A program made the position numbers and the translations under genes. 64,000 nt of DNA. It comes from an uncultured Flavobacteriaceae bacterium. Lineage in GTDB: Bacteria > Bacteroidota > Bacteroidia > Flavobacteriales > Flavobacteriaceae. Location of the stretch: the NCBI GenBank assembly GCA_947500385.1, contig CANMSA010000014.1:62001-126000 (forward strand). The letters run 5' to 3'. Positions 44,826-54,900 of this stretch are shown in pieces (within the stretch, counting starts at the first letter, position 1; each line of letters opens with the position of its first letter). A model generated the notes under the pieces. That model searched no databases. It was not told the origin of the DNA and saw only the letters and a program-made list of their open reading frames with translations.

Positions 44826-47393
44826 TCATTCTTGCCCATCTCGTTTAATCGACATATCCCGGTTGAAAGGGGTGAAAATGGGGTCTACATCCTTCGTTTC
44901 ACCAACTACCTCTTCGATTTCTCTTTTGAGGTAATTGAGATGGGCAATGGTAAGGCGGTCCGTCATGACCGGTAAGGTTCTTTTAATCTTTCCTTGTAGG
45001 GTAATAAGATGATCCAATGCCAACGAACGAACGTCGGTATTGGCCGTATACCCTTCCGACAATTTGGCTAAAATACCTTCTACGATCCCTTCGGCCTCCT
45101 CCGGTTTGTATAGTGCTATCATATTCGCCACATACGATTTTTGCAGCTTTCTGCGATAGGCATTGGTTTGATAAAACACATTCATATCACCCCAGATCAA
45201 ATGGTTGAGGTCATCGATATATTCCTCGGGGCGGTAGGGATCCTCATCCTCATAACGTTCCGCGATAAATGTCATTCTGCTTAATCTACTACCCCCTAAT
45301 AAATTCACCATTACGCTTTCCATGGTCTTGGTAACCGATTCTTTGGATTGTGGGGATTGTATGGCATTTAAGATATCGTTACGGAGCAACCATTTGGGTT
45401 CTTGAAATATATGACTGTTTAAAAAAGCGAGTGCCTGCTTTTGCACTTCCTTAGGAACCAATTGGTATATTTCACCGGCTTCCCCCATAGTCTTTGGGGT
45501 TACGTAGATGCCGCCAATGTTCTTGGTAACATGAAAAATATAGTCGCTGTATTGGTTGACCAAGGTTTTATAAATGTCATCCAAATTGGAATAATCGTCA
45601 CTGTTCTTGCCCTTCACCCAATCCCTTAAACAGGGCGCAATACGCTGTAAGTTCATAATCCCGTAGGTACTTGCGATCATGGCATCGTCTCCTAAGTCTT
45701 CGGTTTGGGAGCGCGGGTCAAAGTCACGCCCTTCCCCTCCAAACCAGAGGCGTGGGTTGTTCGAAACGCTGTCTACCACCATTTGTGCTAAAACCTCTCT
45801 TTCTTCGTTCACCGGCAACTGATCGGGATAACGGGCGTAGCCCCATTGGATGGCCCATCGGTCATAATCCCCAATTCTGGGCATCAGATCTTCAGCAGGG
45901 ATATTGTCTTCGGGTTGCGCCACATAATTGAAGCGTGCATAGTCCATAATTGAGCTGGTATGGCCATATTTCTTCAGCCATTCGGCATCCCTTAACTTAT
46001 CTACGGGCGTCGCATTGCTCGCTCCCATATTGTGGCGCAGTCCTAATGTATGTCCTACTTCATGAGAAGATACGAAGCGAATCAAGTTTCCCATCAGTTC
46101 CGTGTCAAATTGCATCTGTTGTGCACGCGGATCGACCGCGCCTGCTTGCACCATATACCAATTGTGCAAAAGACTCATGAGGTTGTGATACCAGCCGATA
46201 TGGCTTTCTAAAATTTCCCCACTTCTTGGATCTACGATGTTCGGGCCATAGGCATTTTTAGAGGGGGAGGCAAAATACCGTAGAACCGAAAATCTAGAAT
46301 CCTCCAAGCTCATTGTAGGATCGTTCTCGGGCCACTCTTTGCCCACGATCGCATTTTTGAACCCTGCTTGTTCAAAGGCACTTTGCCAATCATTGATTCC
46401 CTGAATCAGATAGGGCCGCCATTTTTTTGGGGTTGCGGGATCAATATAATAAACAATCGGTTTTTTTGGCTCTACCAATTCTCCCCTTTTCCATTTTTCA
46501 ATATCCACCGATTTTGGCTCCAACCGCCATCGATGTATATAGGTATTGCGGTCTACCTGCTGTTGGTCGTCCCCATATTCCAAATAAGAACTCGCAAAAT
46601 ACCCTACCCGGGTATCGTAAAACCGCTTTCGCATGGGCACTTTTGGCAACAATACGAAAGAGTTGTTGATTTCCAAGGTCACCACTCCCGCTAAAACGGC
46701 CGCAGGGAGTTGTTTTCTGCGTCGCTCTTTACTGCTAAGTGCCTTATAGGTCTTTACCGAGCGAATCTCGGTGTTCAGGGGAAATGAATTGATTTCTTTG
46801 ATATAGGATTTGTCTTTTTCCAAACCGGAAAGTTTATAGGATCCTTTTTGCCTACTGCTAAGTGTTAACAAGGGGTTTTCACTATTGACAAAATCAGTGA
46901 CCTCTATCAAGTAAGAAGCCTTTTTTTCATTGTTGGCCTTAATATCAAAGGCCTCTAGGATAGGAGTAATGTTTGCATTGTTGACCGCTTTTGAAATCGC
47001 ATCCTCTTCATTGGCCGCACTTACCAGCGTAGCGATGCGAAGGAATAAATTGTCACTCGGTCCTTTTTCGAAAATAATGGTGTTTTCGGCAATCTTTTCA
47101 CCACCATAATTACCAGCTCCCGACGGGGTCTTTATAAAACGGGTTACTACCAGAATTTCCCTGTTCAGAAGACTATCCGGAATTTCAAAGTAATGTTTGT
47201 CACCCACTTGATGTACATCGAAGAGGCCCTTTTGCGTTGTTGCCTCTTTGGTGATGAAGCGATCGTAGGTTTTCGTTTTATGAAGCGCTTGAGCGTCTGA
47301 AGATTCATTTTTGTCGGCTTTCCCTCCCAAACCGAGTGCCCCACAAGAAGTGAGCACCAAAAGCAAGACCATACAGCCGATATAACGTGTCAT
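44826..47393 (-). CDS. Zinc-dependent metalloprotease (DUF5117/DUF5118 type), lipoprotein
   Basis: 855 residues from ATG at 47391-47393; a TTG 18 bp upstream is possible. Lipobox LTSC. The N-terminal region (DRFITKEATTQKGLFDVHQVGDKHYFEIPDSLLNREILVV) is the DUF5118/5117 arrangement. The zincin motif is HEVGHTLGLRHN, followed by SSIMDYARFNYVAQ (Met-turn). It is a large envelope metallopeptidase common in Bacteroidota; substrates are unknown. Single gene, convergent with nothing and preceded by a 217-bp gap. Confidence 0.93.
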   Translation of the reverse strand: MTRYIGCMVLLLVLTSCGALGLGGKADKNESSDAQALHKTKTYDRFITKEATTQKGLFDVHQVGDKHYFEIPDSLLNREILVVTRFIKTPSGAGNYGGEKIAENTIIFEKGPSDNLFLRIATLVSAANEEDAISKAVNNANITPILEAFDIKANNEKKASYLIEVTDFVNSENPLLTLSSRQKGSYKLSGLEKDKSYIKEINSFPLNTEIRSVKTYKALSSKERRRKQLPAAVLAGVVTLEINNSFVLLPKVPMRKRFYDTRVGYFASSYLEYGDDQQQVDRNTYIHRWRLEPKSVDIEKWKRGELVEPKKPIVYYIDPATPKKWRPYLIQGINDWQSAFEQAGFKNAIVGKEWPENDPTMSLEDSRFSVLRYFASPSKNAYGPNIVDPRSGEILESHIGWYHNLMSLLHNWYMVQAGAVDPRAQQMQFDTELMGNLIRFVSSHEVGHTLGLRHNMGASNATPVDKLRDAEWLKKYGHTSSIMDYARFNYVAQPEDNIPAEDLMPRIGDYDRWAIQWGYARYPDQLPVNEEREVLAQMVVDSVSNNPRLWFGGEGRDFDPRSQTEDLGDDAMIASTYGIMNLQRIAPCLRDWVKGKNSDDYSNLDDIYKTLVNQYSDYIFHVTKNIGGIYVTPKTMGEAGEIYQLVPKEVQKQALAFLNSHIFQEPKWLLRNDILNAIQSPQSKESVTKTMESVMVNLLGGSRLSRMTFIAERYEDEDPYRPEEYIDDLNHLIWGDMNVFYQTNAYRRKLQKSYVANMIALYKPEEAEGIVEGILAKLSEGYTANTDVRSLALDHLITLQGKIKRTLPVMTDRLTIAHLNYLKREIEEVVGETKDVDPIFTPFNRDMSIKRDGQE

Positions 47394-47610
47394 ATATAGC
47401 GAACGTTTCAATTAAAAGTTTAGTATTGGGCTGGGTCGGTCAAGTATTTTTAAGTAGAACCCTTGGAAAAAGTAAGTCTACTGTTGCATATACGTTCAAA
47501 CCCTGACTTTGGTTGAAACGATATCATACATAAGGTTTGTAAGATACAATTATTTACTCAAAATACAGATGGGTAAGGGCTGCGGAACCCTGTCGGACTA
47601 GTGCATTTTT

Positions 47611-48366
47611 CTATCGCAACAAAATCAATAAGGCCCCAATAGCGGTCAGGGCTAAAATCATTTTTCTATAAAAACCATCTTTGATTATTTTAACCAAGCG
47701 TACCCCGAGAAAGAGCCCCACAATAACGCCAGGCACCAACGGGAGATTAATCAATACGGTATCGGGAGTAATGGTTCCCCACCACCATATATGAAATGGA
47801 AGCTTAAAAATATTGATGATTAGAAAAAGCCAGGCAGCCGTGCCGATAAACTCGTTTTTTGGAAGACGCATCGCCAAAAAGAAAATATTCGAAAAGGCAC
47901 CGGCAAGGTTGCCGATCATGGTAGTGATACCGGCCATAAGACCCATAAAGCCGGCGAAAGCCCAATGAGAAGGAACGGTTTTTGACTTTTTTCGGTCCCA
48001 CCAATACATCATCACCACACTGCCAAGGATAATAAAGGCCATCCCTGTTTTGAAAGTGCTCTCGTCCAGATCTTTTCCAATAAATGCTCCGATACCAACC
48101 CCTGCCATCATCCATGGCAAGAACCGAAAAATATAGCGCCATTGGGTATGGCGATTGTAATACACTACGGCAAAAATATCGCCCAATATCAATAAGGGAA
48201 CGATCAAACCGGTAGATTCCTTTGCTCCGAACGCCAGAGCCATGAGTGTTACAATAATGATCGCGATTCCCTTGATTCCCGATTTTGAAATTCCCACAAT
48301 CAACGCCCCGATAAAGGCAAGGCTCCATGAGGTCATGGATATTTCGGAAAGAGGGGCTAAGAACAC
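47611..48366 (-). CDS. TauE/SafE-family membrane transporter
   Basis: 251 residues with GTG start; an in-frame ATG 30 bp downstream is the alternative. About eight hydrophobic helices in two halves, GALIVGISKSGIKG near the N-terminus and TMIGNLAGAFSNIFFLAMRLPKNEFIGTAAWLFLIINIFKLP in the middle, as in TauE/SafE sulfite or organosulfonate exporters. The exact substrate is not deducible. It is divergent from the sodium symporter with a 77-bp gap. Confidence 0.88.
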   Translation of the reverse strand: MFLAPLSEISMTSWSLAFIGALIVGISKSGIKGIAIIIVTLMALAFGAKESTGLIVPLLILGDIFAVVYYNRHTQWRYIFRFLPWMMAGVGIGAFIGKDLDESTFKTGMAFIILGSVVMMYWWDRKKSKTVPSHWAFAGFMGLMAGITTMIGNLAGAFSNIFFLAMRLPKNEFIGTAAWLFLIINIFKLPFHIWWWGTITPDTVLINLPLVPGVIVGLFLGVRLVKIIKDGFYRKMILALTAIGALLILLR

Positions 48367-48443
48367 AATGGAAGTTTAGTCTACAAAGAACAAATGTATC
48401 CCAAATTATTTTATCTTTAACTGATAACCAAACAACCAACCTT

Positions 48444-50255
48444 ATGGAATTAAGCGGACTCGATTATGGCTTCATAATCATATTCTTCTCGATTGTCCTC
48501 GGAATCGGTATTTATGTTTCCAAAAAATCGGGAAAAGACTCGACCGAGTTTTTTCTATCGGGAAGAACCATGCCATGGTGGTTGCTGGGACTGTCGATGG
48601 TCGCTACTACCTTCTCGACCGACACGCCCAATTTGGTTACCGATATTGTGCGTACTACAGGAGTATCCGGAAATTGGGTATGGTGGTGTTTTTTGCTGAC
48701 AGGAATGCTTACCGTTTTTGTGTACGCAAAACTATGGCGTAAATCGAATGTAAATACGGATCTTGAGTTTTATGAAATGCGTTATGGTGGTAAGCCCGCA
48801 AGTTTTCTCAGGAAGTTCCGATCTATTTATTTGGGGGCGTTGTTCAACATCATTACCATGGCCTCGGTAACCTTGGCCGCGATAAAGATTGGCGGAATTA
48901 TGTTGGGGCTCGAACCTTGGGAAACCGTGGTCGGCGCAGGACTTATAACCGTGGTCTTTAGTGCTTTGGGAGGCTTTAAGGGAGTGGTTTATACTGATTT
49001 TTTACTGTTTTTTGTTGCCATGGCCGGGGCGGTCGGGGCGGCCTATTATTTGGTAAACATTCCTGAAGTAGGCGGGTTGGAAGCATTGATGGCGAACGAG
49101 CATGTTTCGGGAAAATTGAATATTCTACCCGATTTTGACAATACCGAAGTACTGGTTACCTTGTTTATCATTCCGATTGCCGTGCAATGGTGGAGTTCAT
49201 GGTATCCTGGCGCGGAACCGGGCGGCGGCGGCTATATTGCCCAGCGTATGCTGGCGGCAAAAAATGAAAACCATGCCATTGGTGCTACTTTTTTCTTCAA
49301 TATTATGCACTATGCGCTACGTCCTTGGCCTTGGATCTTGGTCGCCTTGGCGTCTTTGGTGGTGTATCCCGATATTGCAAGCATACACGAGGCATTTCCT
49401 AATGTGGCCGAAAGCAAGTTAGGTCATGACCTTGCCTATTCCGCAATGTTAACGAAATTACCAAGCGGCCTCCTGGGGGTTGTATTGGCCTCTTTGGTCG
49501 CCGCATACATGAGTACCATTTCGACCCAATTGAATTGGGGCTCTTCGTACATCGTCTTCGATTTTTACAAACAACAGATCAATCCAAATGCCACCGAAAA
49601 GCAGATGGTTGCCGTGGGTAGAATTTCTACGGTGGTGCTAATGGTCTTAAGTGCCCTATTGGCCCTTACCCTACAGAACGCCTTCGAAGTGTTTGATCTA
49701 CTGGTGACTTTTGGAGCGGGAACCGGCCTTGTTTTTATACTGCGCTGGTTTTGGTGGCGAATTAATTCTTGGAGCGAAATAACCGCCATGTTCGTATCCG
49801 GGATCATTTCGATTTTGTTGGTAAAGACTCCTTTGGGCGATTATCTTTTTGAAGCCGAAACAGGTGTTTTCCCCGAATGGGCGAACTACCCTTTTGTTGT
49901 GATAGTGACAACTGCTATTTGGATGGTCGTTACCCTACTGACCCCGCCGGAGTCAGATAAAACCCTTAGAGCTTTTTATAAAAAAATACAACCGGGCGGG
50001 CCCGGTTGGTCCACGGTACTGGAAAAGGCGGAGGCAGACAATGTCGAGATAGTGGATACGAATGAAAAGTGGAGCGTACCGTCTGGAATTTCGGCGATGC
50101 TTTTGGGTTGTATCTTGATTTATTCCATCATGTTCGCTACGGGCTATTGGATTTACGGCAATACCATGAGCGCATTGATTCTTAGTGGGGTAGCAGTGGT
50201 ATCTGGGCTGCTACTTTCAAAGGTATGGGCTCGTATGAAAGACCATATTTTATAG
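48444..50255 (+). CDS. Sodium:solute symporter family protein
   Basis: 603 residues from ATG 48444. The open frame extends upstream into the divergent TauE gene, which is not credible. SSS-family features: EFFLSGRTMPWWLLGLSMVATTFS at the first helices, WWSSWYPGAEPGGGGYIAQRMLAAKNE, and MSTISTQLNWGSSYIVFDFYK. About 13-14 helices. It couples sodium entry to solute uptake; sugar, amino-acid or vitamin specificity cannot be read. Confidence 0.94.
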   Translation: MELSGLDYGFIIIFFSIVLGIGIYVSKKSGKDSTEFFLSGRTMPWWLLGLSMVATTFSTDTPNLVTDIVRTTGVSGNWVWWCFLLTGMLTVFVYAKLWRKSNVNTDLEFYEMRYGGKPASFLRKFRSIYLGALFNIITMASVTLAAIKIGGIMLGLEPWETVVGAGLITVVFSALGGFKGVVYTDFLLFFVAMAGAVGAAYYLVNIPEVGGLEALMANEHVSGKLNILPDFDNTEVLVTLFIIPIAVQWWSSWYPGAEPGGGGYIAQRMLAAKNENHAIGATFFFNIMHYALRPWPWILVALASLVVYPDIASIHEAFPNVAESKLGHDLAYSAMLTKLPSGLLGVVLASLVAAYMSTISTQLNWGSSYIVFDFYKQQINPNATEKQMVAVGRISTVVLMVLSALLALTLQNAFEVFDLLVTFGAGTGLVFILRWFWWRINSWSEITAMFVSGIISILLVKTPLGDYLFEAETGVFPEWANYPFVVIVTTAIWMVVTLLTPPESDKTLRAFYKKIQPGGPGWSTVLEKAEADNVEIVDTNEKWSVPSGISAMLLGCILIYSIMFATGYWIYGNTMSALILSGVAVVSGLLLSKVWARMKDHIL

Positions 50256-50284
50256 GAGTATATCCTATTTCTAAATCTAAGTGT

Positions 50285-50698
50285 ATGAACGAAGGCTATT
50301 CAAAAAGACCCTTGGGTAAAAAACTTGGTTTTAAAGAAGGATACAAAATTGCGCTTTACAATACCCCAAAGCATTATTTTGATATACTACATTTTTGGCC
50401 GGATGGGATGGAAGTACAAGAAGATCTTTCACCTGAAAGCGTCGATTTTATGCATCTGTTCTGTACCGAGATGGTGCAACTTAAAAAGGCGCTCGCCACG
50501 TACCTGAGTGCCTTGAAAAAAGGCGGTGCTCTTTGGGTAAGTTGGCCAAAAGGGACTTCAAAAATCGAGACAGACCTTAATCGTGAACGTATTCGGAGCT
50601 TGTTATTGGATACCACGGGCTTGGTTGACATAAAAGTAGCGGCCATTGATGCCGATTGGTCCGGACTGAAATTTACCTATCGGCTCAAAAATAGATAA
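50285..50698 (+). CDS. DUF3052 family protein
   Basis: 137 residues from ATG 50285 (MNEGYSKRPLGKKLGFKEGY), the usual start of the family; the frame is open upstream into the symporter gene. LKKGGALWVSWPKGTSKIETDLNRERIRSLLLDTTGLVDIKVAAID matches the DUF3052 core. Function unknown in the family. It begins 29 bp after the symporter stop and may be co-transcribed. Confidence 0.85.
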   Translation: MNEGYSKRPLGKKLGFKEGYKIALYNTPKHYFDILHFWPDGMEVQEDLSPESVDFMHLFCTEMVQLKKALATYLSALKKGGALWVSWPKGTSKIETDLNRERIRSLLLDTTGLVDIKVAAIDADWSGLKFTYRLKNR

Positions 50699-50729
50699 TC
50701 AAAAACCACCCAACCTAAAAAGAGTATAC

Positions 50730-51818
50730 ATGAAAAAAAGACTTCTTTCCGTAGATATTTTCCGTGGCATGACCATCGTCTTGATGATCTTGGTCAACAC
50801 ACCCGGAACATGGTCGAGTGTATACGCTCCTTTCCTACATGCCAAATGGCACGGGTATACCCCTACCGATTTGGTATTCCCTTTCTTTTTGTTCATTGTG
50901 GGTACTTCAATAGCCTTTTCGTACAGCGGTAAAACGGGTACGCCGGCCACCTATAAAAAAATTACGATTCGTACCCTGAAACTCATTGGTTTGGGCCTCT
51001 TTTTAGGAGCGTTTACCTTAAGTTTCCCGTTTGTGAAAGATTTCGCGAACATCCGATTTCCAGGAGTACTGCAGCGTATAGGAGTCGTATTTTTCTTTGC
51101 TTCCATTCTGTTTCTAAACTTCCATTGGAAAACCCTTGTCGGCCTGTCGGTACTGCTTTTGGTCGGTTATTGGGGACTTATGGAATTAATCCCGGTAAAT
51201 GGGGTGGAATCTACCTTGGAACGTGCACCCAACAATTTCGCAAATTACCTGGACGTCAAAATTTTTGGAACTCATAATTATAAGGCCGACTATGACCCGG
51301 AAGGACTCTTAAGCACAATTCCCTCTATTGTGAGTTCGTTACTGGGAATCTTTACCGGTTTGTTGCTAACCTCAGAACAACCTAAAAAAGTAAGGATTTT
51401 GGTGGGCATTGGCGGTGCCCTTTTAATTATTGGGCACCTTTGGGATATTGTTTTTCCCATCAATAAGGCGTTGTGGACGAGTAGTTTTGTTTTGGTGACC
51501 GCCGGGTGGGCCAATTTGATATTGGCGCTTATCTATTATTTGACCGACATAAAAGGAGTTCAGTTCGGGAGTCTTTTTAGGTATGCGGGTGCCAATGCGA
51601 TCGTTCTTTATTTTTTATCAAGTTTTATCAGTAAGATACTGGGAATGATAAAGATAGGTGAAGAAAACTCCTTACATGGGTGGCTTTTTGACACTATGTA
51701 CGTACACGAGTTTATGTCGATGCAATTGTCATCTCTGCTGTATGGTTTAACAGTGGTCGCCTTTTATGTCTTCTTGGCATACGTTCTATATCAAAGAAGG
51801 ATTTTCATTAAAGTATAG
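50730..51818 (+). CDS. DUF5009/HGSNAT-like membrane acyltransferase
   Basis: 362 residues. The opening RLLSVDIFRGMTIVLMILVNTPGTW and WHGYTPTDLVFPFFLFIVGTS match the heparan-alpha-glucosaminide N-acetyltransferase/NagX-like family (COG4299). About ten helices. In the family the active-site histidine sits in the first loop; H39/H42 of HAKWHG are the candidates here. Its substrate is probably an amino sugar. It is preceded by 31 bp after DUF3052. Confidence 0.88.
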   Translation: MKKRLLSVDIFRGMTIVLMILVNTPGTWSSVYAPFLHAKWHGYTPTDLVFPFFLFIVGTSIAFSYSGKTGTPATYKKITIRTLKLIGLGLFLGAFTLSFPFVKDFANIRFPGVLQRIGVVFFFASILFLNFHWKTLVGLSVLLLVGYWGLMELIPVNGVESTLERAPNNFANYLDVKIFGTHNYKADYDPEGLLSTIPSIVSSLLGIFTGLLLTSEQPKKVRILVGIGGALLIIGHLWDIVFPINKALWTSSFVLVTAGWANLILALIYYLTDIKGVQFGSLFRYAGANAIVLYFLSSFISKILGMIKIGEENSLHGWLFDTMYVHEFMSMQLSSLLYGLTVVAFYVFLAYVLYQRRIFIKV

Positions 51819-51854
51819 TGACCCAATGCTCGCTACCAAATACCCCGGATAAAA

Positions 51855-52220
51855 ATGGAAACAACTGCCAAGAATGTATTGGGAAGCCCGTTAGAAGCTT
51901 GTTGTATCGACCCGCTAACAGGGTTTTATCGAGACGGCTATTGCAATACGGGAACAAGCGATATCGGTACGCACGTTGTATGTGCCTTGATTACTACAGA
52001 ATTTTTAGAATATACAAAATCGAAAGGCAACGATTTGAGTTCTCCAAATCCCTATTGGCGTTTTCCGGGCCTAAAAGCGGGGGACAAATGGTGTTTATGT
52101 GTTCGCCGTTGGCTAGAAGCTGTTCAGGTAGGGAAAGCTCCCAAAATTCTATTGGAAAGCACCCATGAAAAGGCATTGGAATATGTTTCGAAAGAGCTCC
52201 TATTGACGCATGCGGCCTAA
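51855..52220 (+). CDS. DUF2237 family protein
   Basis: 121 residues. NVLGSPLEACCIDPLTGFYRDGYCNTG, GTHVVCALITTEFLEYTKSKGNDLS and PGLKAGDKWCLCVRRWLEA cover the whole DUF2237 domain, including the conserved cysteines. Function is unknown. An overlapping frame on the same strand (51818-52168) is a shadow. It converges on ribE. Confidence 0.9.
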   Translation: METTAKNVLGSPLEACCIDPLTGFYRDGYCNTGTSDIGTHVVCALITTEFLEYTKSKGNDLSSPNPYWRFPGLKAGDKWCLCVRRWLEAVQVGKAPKILLESTHEKALEYVSKELLLTHAA

Positions 52221-52227
52221 ACGTTTC

Positions 52228-52821
52228 TTACGATGATCGTGCGGCCATCAATTTGGCTACATACTTGCCAATTACATCAAACTCCAGATTTACAACGGTT
52301 CCCTCCTCATATGTGCTGAAACGGGTATGTTCGTAGGTATAGGGAATAATAGCAACACTAAAAGAATGCTCGCCCGAATCAACAACGGTTAAGCTGGTGC
52401 CGTCAATGGTAATAGATCCTTTTTCAATGGTTGGGTTGCCTTTGTCCGCATCATACGTAAATGAAAAGATCCAACTTCCATCTTTTTGTGCAATACCGGT
52501 ACACCTACCGATTTGGTCTACATGCCCCTGTACAATATGCCCATCTAAACGTGCACCTAAGATCATGGCGCGTTCCAAGTTTACCCGGTCACCGACATTG
52601 AGCGCTGCTAAATTGGTTTTCAAGAGGGTTTCTTCAATTGCAGTGACCGTATAGATCGCTCCATTGATCGCCACCACCGTGAGACATACCCCATTGTGGG
52701 CAACGCTTTGGTCTATTTTAAGGGCATTGGTGAGGGTCGATTCAATACTGATATGTAGGTTACTCCCCTCTTTCCTCAATTCGGTTACCGTGCCTAAAGT
52801 TTCGATGATACCTGTAAACAT
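52228..52821 (-). CDS. ribE: Riboflavin synthase, alpha subunit
   Basis: 197 residues. MFTGIIETLGTV is the typical start. Two homologous lumazine-binding halves are visible: SVAHNGVCLTVVAI..LKTNLAALNVGDRVNLERAM and IEKGSITIDGTSLTVVD..TRFSTYEEGTVVNLEFDVIGKYV, with GHVDQIGRC between. It converts two 6,7-dimethyl-8-ribityllumazine molecules into riboflavin. No FMN riboswitch was seen upstream. It is divergent from pdxA with 80 bp between. Confidence 0.96.
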   Translation of the reverse strand: MFTGIIETLGTVTELRKEGSNLHISIESTLTNALKIDQSVAHNGVCLTVVAINGAIYTVTAIEETLLKTNLAALNVGDRVNLERAMILGARLDGHIVQGHVDQIGRCTGIAQKDGSWIFSFTYDADKGNPTIEKGSITIDGTSLTVVDSGEHSFSVAIIPYTYEHTRFSTYEEGTVVNLEFDVIGKYVAKLMAARSS

Positions 52822-52901
52822 CTTCCGTATAATTTAAGTAGTTTTGCTAGCCGGAGTTCATCACGAATTCCCCGAAATAAGGAGCAAAGGTACAGATTAT
52901 C

Positions 52902-53951
52902 ATGGATGAAAACAGGAAAATAAGACTTGGTATTTCTATTGGCGATTTAAATGGTATCGGATGTGAAGTGATATTAAAAACCTTTGCCGATACGAGGATG
53001 TTAGATTTTTGTACACCGATTATTTTCGCTTCCAATAAAACCATTTCGTATCAAAAGAACGAACTGAAGATCGAGGTGAATTACCATGGGGTACAAGATG
53101 CCAATAAGGCACTGCCCGGGAAAATCAATGTAGTGAATGTTTGGAAGGAGATACCAACAGTGCAATTTGGGGAAGCCACTGAAGAATCGGGGAAATATGC
53201 TTTGCTTTCCTTGAGGGCTGCGGTCGCCGCACTCAAAGAAGATGCCATTGACGCCTTGGTAACGGCCCCCATCAATAAAAACAATATCCAAAGTGAGGAC
53301 TTCAAATTTCCGGGGCATACGGATTATTTGGCGGAGGAATTGGAAGGTGAGAGCCTCATGTTTATGATTACTGAAAGTCTTAAAATCGGTTTGCTTACCG
53401 ATCACGTTGCCGTTAAAGACGCTCCCGCAGCCATTAATCCAATTTTGATTCGTACCAAAGTGCGCACAATCGAAAAGTCTTTGATGATGGATTTTGGGGT
53501 TCGACGACCCAAGATAGCGTTATTGGGAATTAACCCGCATAGTGGCGATAATGGGGTCATTGGAGAAGAGGACGACGCTGTGCTGAAACCGGTTATTCAA
53601 GAAATGTCGAATGCAGGGCACCTTGTCTTCGGTCCTTATTCGGCCGACAGTTTTTTTGGCTCTGACGCCTATTCGAATTTCGATGCGATACTGGCGGCCT
53701 ATCATGACCAAGGGCTGATCCCTTTCAAGACGCTATCTTTTGGGAAAGGCGTTAATTATACGGCCGGCCTTTCAAAAGTGCGTACCTCCCCTGATCATGG
53801 GACCGCATATGAGATTGCAGGAAAGGGGAAGGCCGATCATAGCTCCTTTAAAGAAGCCGTTTTCTCGGCGATCCAGGTGTTCAGAAATAGAAGTGAGTAT
53901 GCCGAATTGACCAAAAATCCTTTGCAAAAACAGAAGCCACGGCGTAAGTGA
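52902..53951 (+). CDS. pdxA: 4-hydroxythreonine-4-phosphate dehydrogenase
   Basis: 349 residues. RLGISIGDLNGIGCEVILKT, ALVTAPINK, FPGHTDYLAEE (metal His), LGINPHSGDNGVIGEED, GPYSADSFFG, AYHDQGLIPFK (metal His) and TSPDHGTAYEIAGKG are all PdxA landmarks. It supplies the amino-ketone precursor for pyridoxal phosphate. A purine-rich AAGGAGCAAAGG lies about 15 bp before the ATG. Confidence 0.96.
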   Translation: MDENRKIRLGISIGDLNGIGCEVILKTFADTRMLDFCTPIIFASNKTISYQKNELKIEVNYHGVQDANKALPGKINVVNVWKEIPTVQFGEATEESGKYALLSLRAAVAALKEDAIDALVTAPINKNNIQSEDFKFPGHTDYLAEELEGESLMFMITESLKIGLLTDHVAVKDAPAAINPILIRTKVRTIEKSLMMDFGVRRPKIALLGINPHSGDNGVIGEEDDAVLKPVIQEMSNAGHLVFGPYSADSFFGSDAYSNFDAILAAYHDQGLIPFKTLSFGKGVNYTAGLSKVRTSPDHGTAYEIAGKGKADHSSFKEAVFSAIQVFRNRSEYAELTKNPLQKQKPRRK

Positions 53952-54087
53952 TTTGCGCATGTGTATGTTCTAGTAAGGGCCTGACAACCGAATTGTTCCG
54001 AATTCTTTTGTGCCGGTTCCGAACCACTATCTACAGTACCGCAAAACACACCATTCTTACAAGGCTCTTATATTTCGATCGTTACCG

Positions 54088-54117
54088 TTGGTATTTATTA
54101 AAATAATAGTATCTTTG
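54088..54117 (+). promoter_or_regulatory. Promoter of the DUF177-rpmF unit
   Basis: TTGG (54088-54091) and a perfect TATCTTTG (54110-54117) are 18 bp apart, matching the Bacteroidota -33/-7 consensus, about 48 bp before the DUF177 start codon. Confidence 0.65.
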
Positions 54118-54164
54118 CACCCCGTCAATTAGACGGGTTGTGAGGTTGAAACAGTGTATACAGG

Positions 54165-54695
54165 ATGAAGCATAAGGAATACAACATTCCTTTCTCAGGA
54201 TTGAAGCAAGGAAAACACGATTTTAAGTACCTTATTGAGAATACGTTCTTTGAGTCTTTTGGTTACGAGGAGTACAATGCAACCCAAATATCGGTAGAGA
54301 TTGTTATGAACAAAACCAGCACCATGTTGGAATTGGAGTTCAAAGCTGATGGTACTGTAAATGTTGCTTGTGATGTTACGAGTGAACCCTTTGACCTTGC
54401 TATCGAATCGATGCTCGATTTAGTGGTAAAGTTTGGGGATACATATAACGATGAGAATGAAGAGATTTTAATTCTTCCTCATGGGGAACATCAAATAAAC
54501 GTTGCACAGTATATATACGAAATGCTGGTGTTGGCCGTACCCCAGAAAAGGGTACATCCCGGAATAGCGGATGGCAGTTTGCAATCCCCGGCACTTGACA
54601 GGCTGAATGCATTGCGACCAAAAGAAGTAAAGGACAATACAGACAAAAACGATCCCAGATGGGATGCTTTAAAAAAGTTAATAACGGATAAATAA
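54165..54695 (+). CDS. DUF177 (YceD) family protein
   Basis: 176 residues. FSGLKQGKHDFKYLIENTFFESFGYEEYN and VACDVTSEPFDLAI, then EILILPHGEHQINVAQYIYEMLVLAVPQKRVHPG, ending in DPRWDALKKL, match the Bacteroidota DUF177 proteins (YceD is linked to 23S rRNA accumulation). It lies 7 bp before rpmF, its conserved partner. Confidence 0.92.
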   Translation: MKHKEYNIPFSGLKQGKHDFKYLIENTFFESFGYEEYNATQISVEIVMNKTSTMLELEFKADGTVNVACDVTSEPFDLAIESMLDLVVKFGDTYNDENEEILILPHGEHQINVAQYIYEMLVLAVPQKRVHPGIADGSLQSPALDRLNALRPKEVKDNTDKNDPRWDALKKLITDK

Positions 54696-54702
54696 GTGAT
54701 CA

Positions 54703-54900
54703 ATGGCACATCCTAAGAGAAAAATATCGAGAACCAGAAGGGATAAAAGAAGAACCCATTACAAAGCAGTGGCACCAACCTTGGCCACAGACCCTACAAC
54801 CGGGGAGATTCACCTTTTCCACAGAGCACACTGGCACGAAGGTAAACTATACTACAAAGGTCAGGTATTGATTGATAAAACTGAAACAGCCGATGCATAA
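54703..54900 (+). CDS. rpmF: 50S ribosomal protein L32
   Basis: 65 residues. [22 protein letters not shown] is diagnostic. The zinc-binding cysteine pairs of many L32 proteins are absent, so this is the zinc-independent form. It is followed by a terminator that separates it, at least partly, from fabH. Confidence 0.96.
   Translation: MAHPKRKISRTRRDKRRTHYKAVAPTLATDPTTGEIHLFHRAHWHEGKLYYKGQVLIDKTETADA

Noticed and set aside
48327-48443. Extended N-terminus for the sodium symporter
   Set aside because: It is antisense to the divergent TauE gene; ATG 48444 gives the normal family start.
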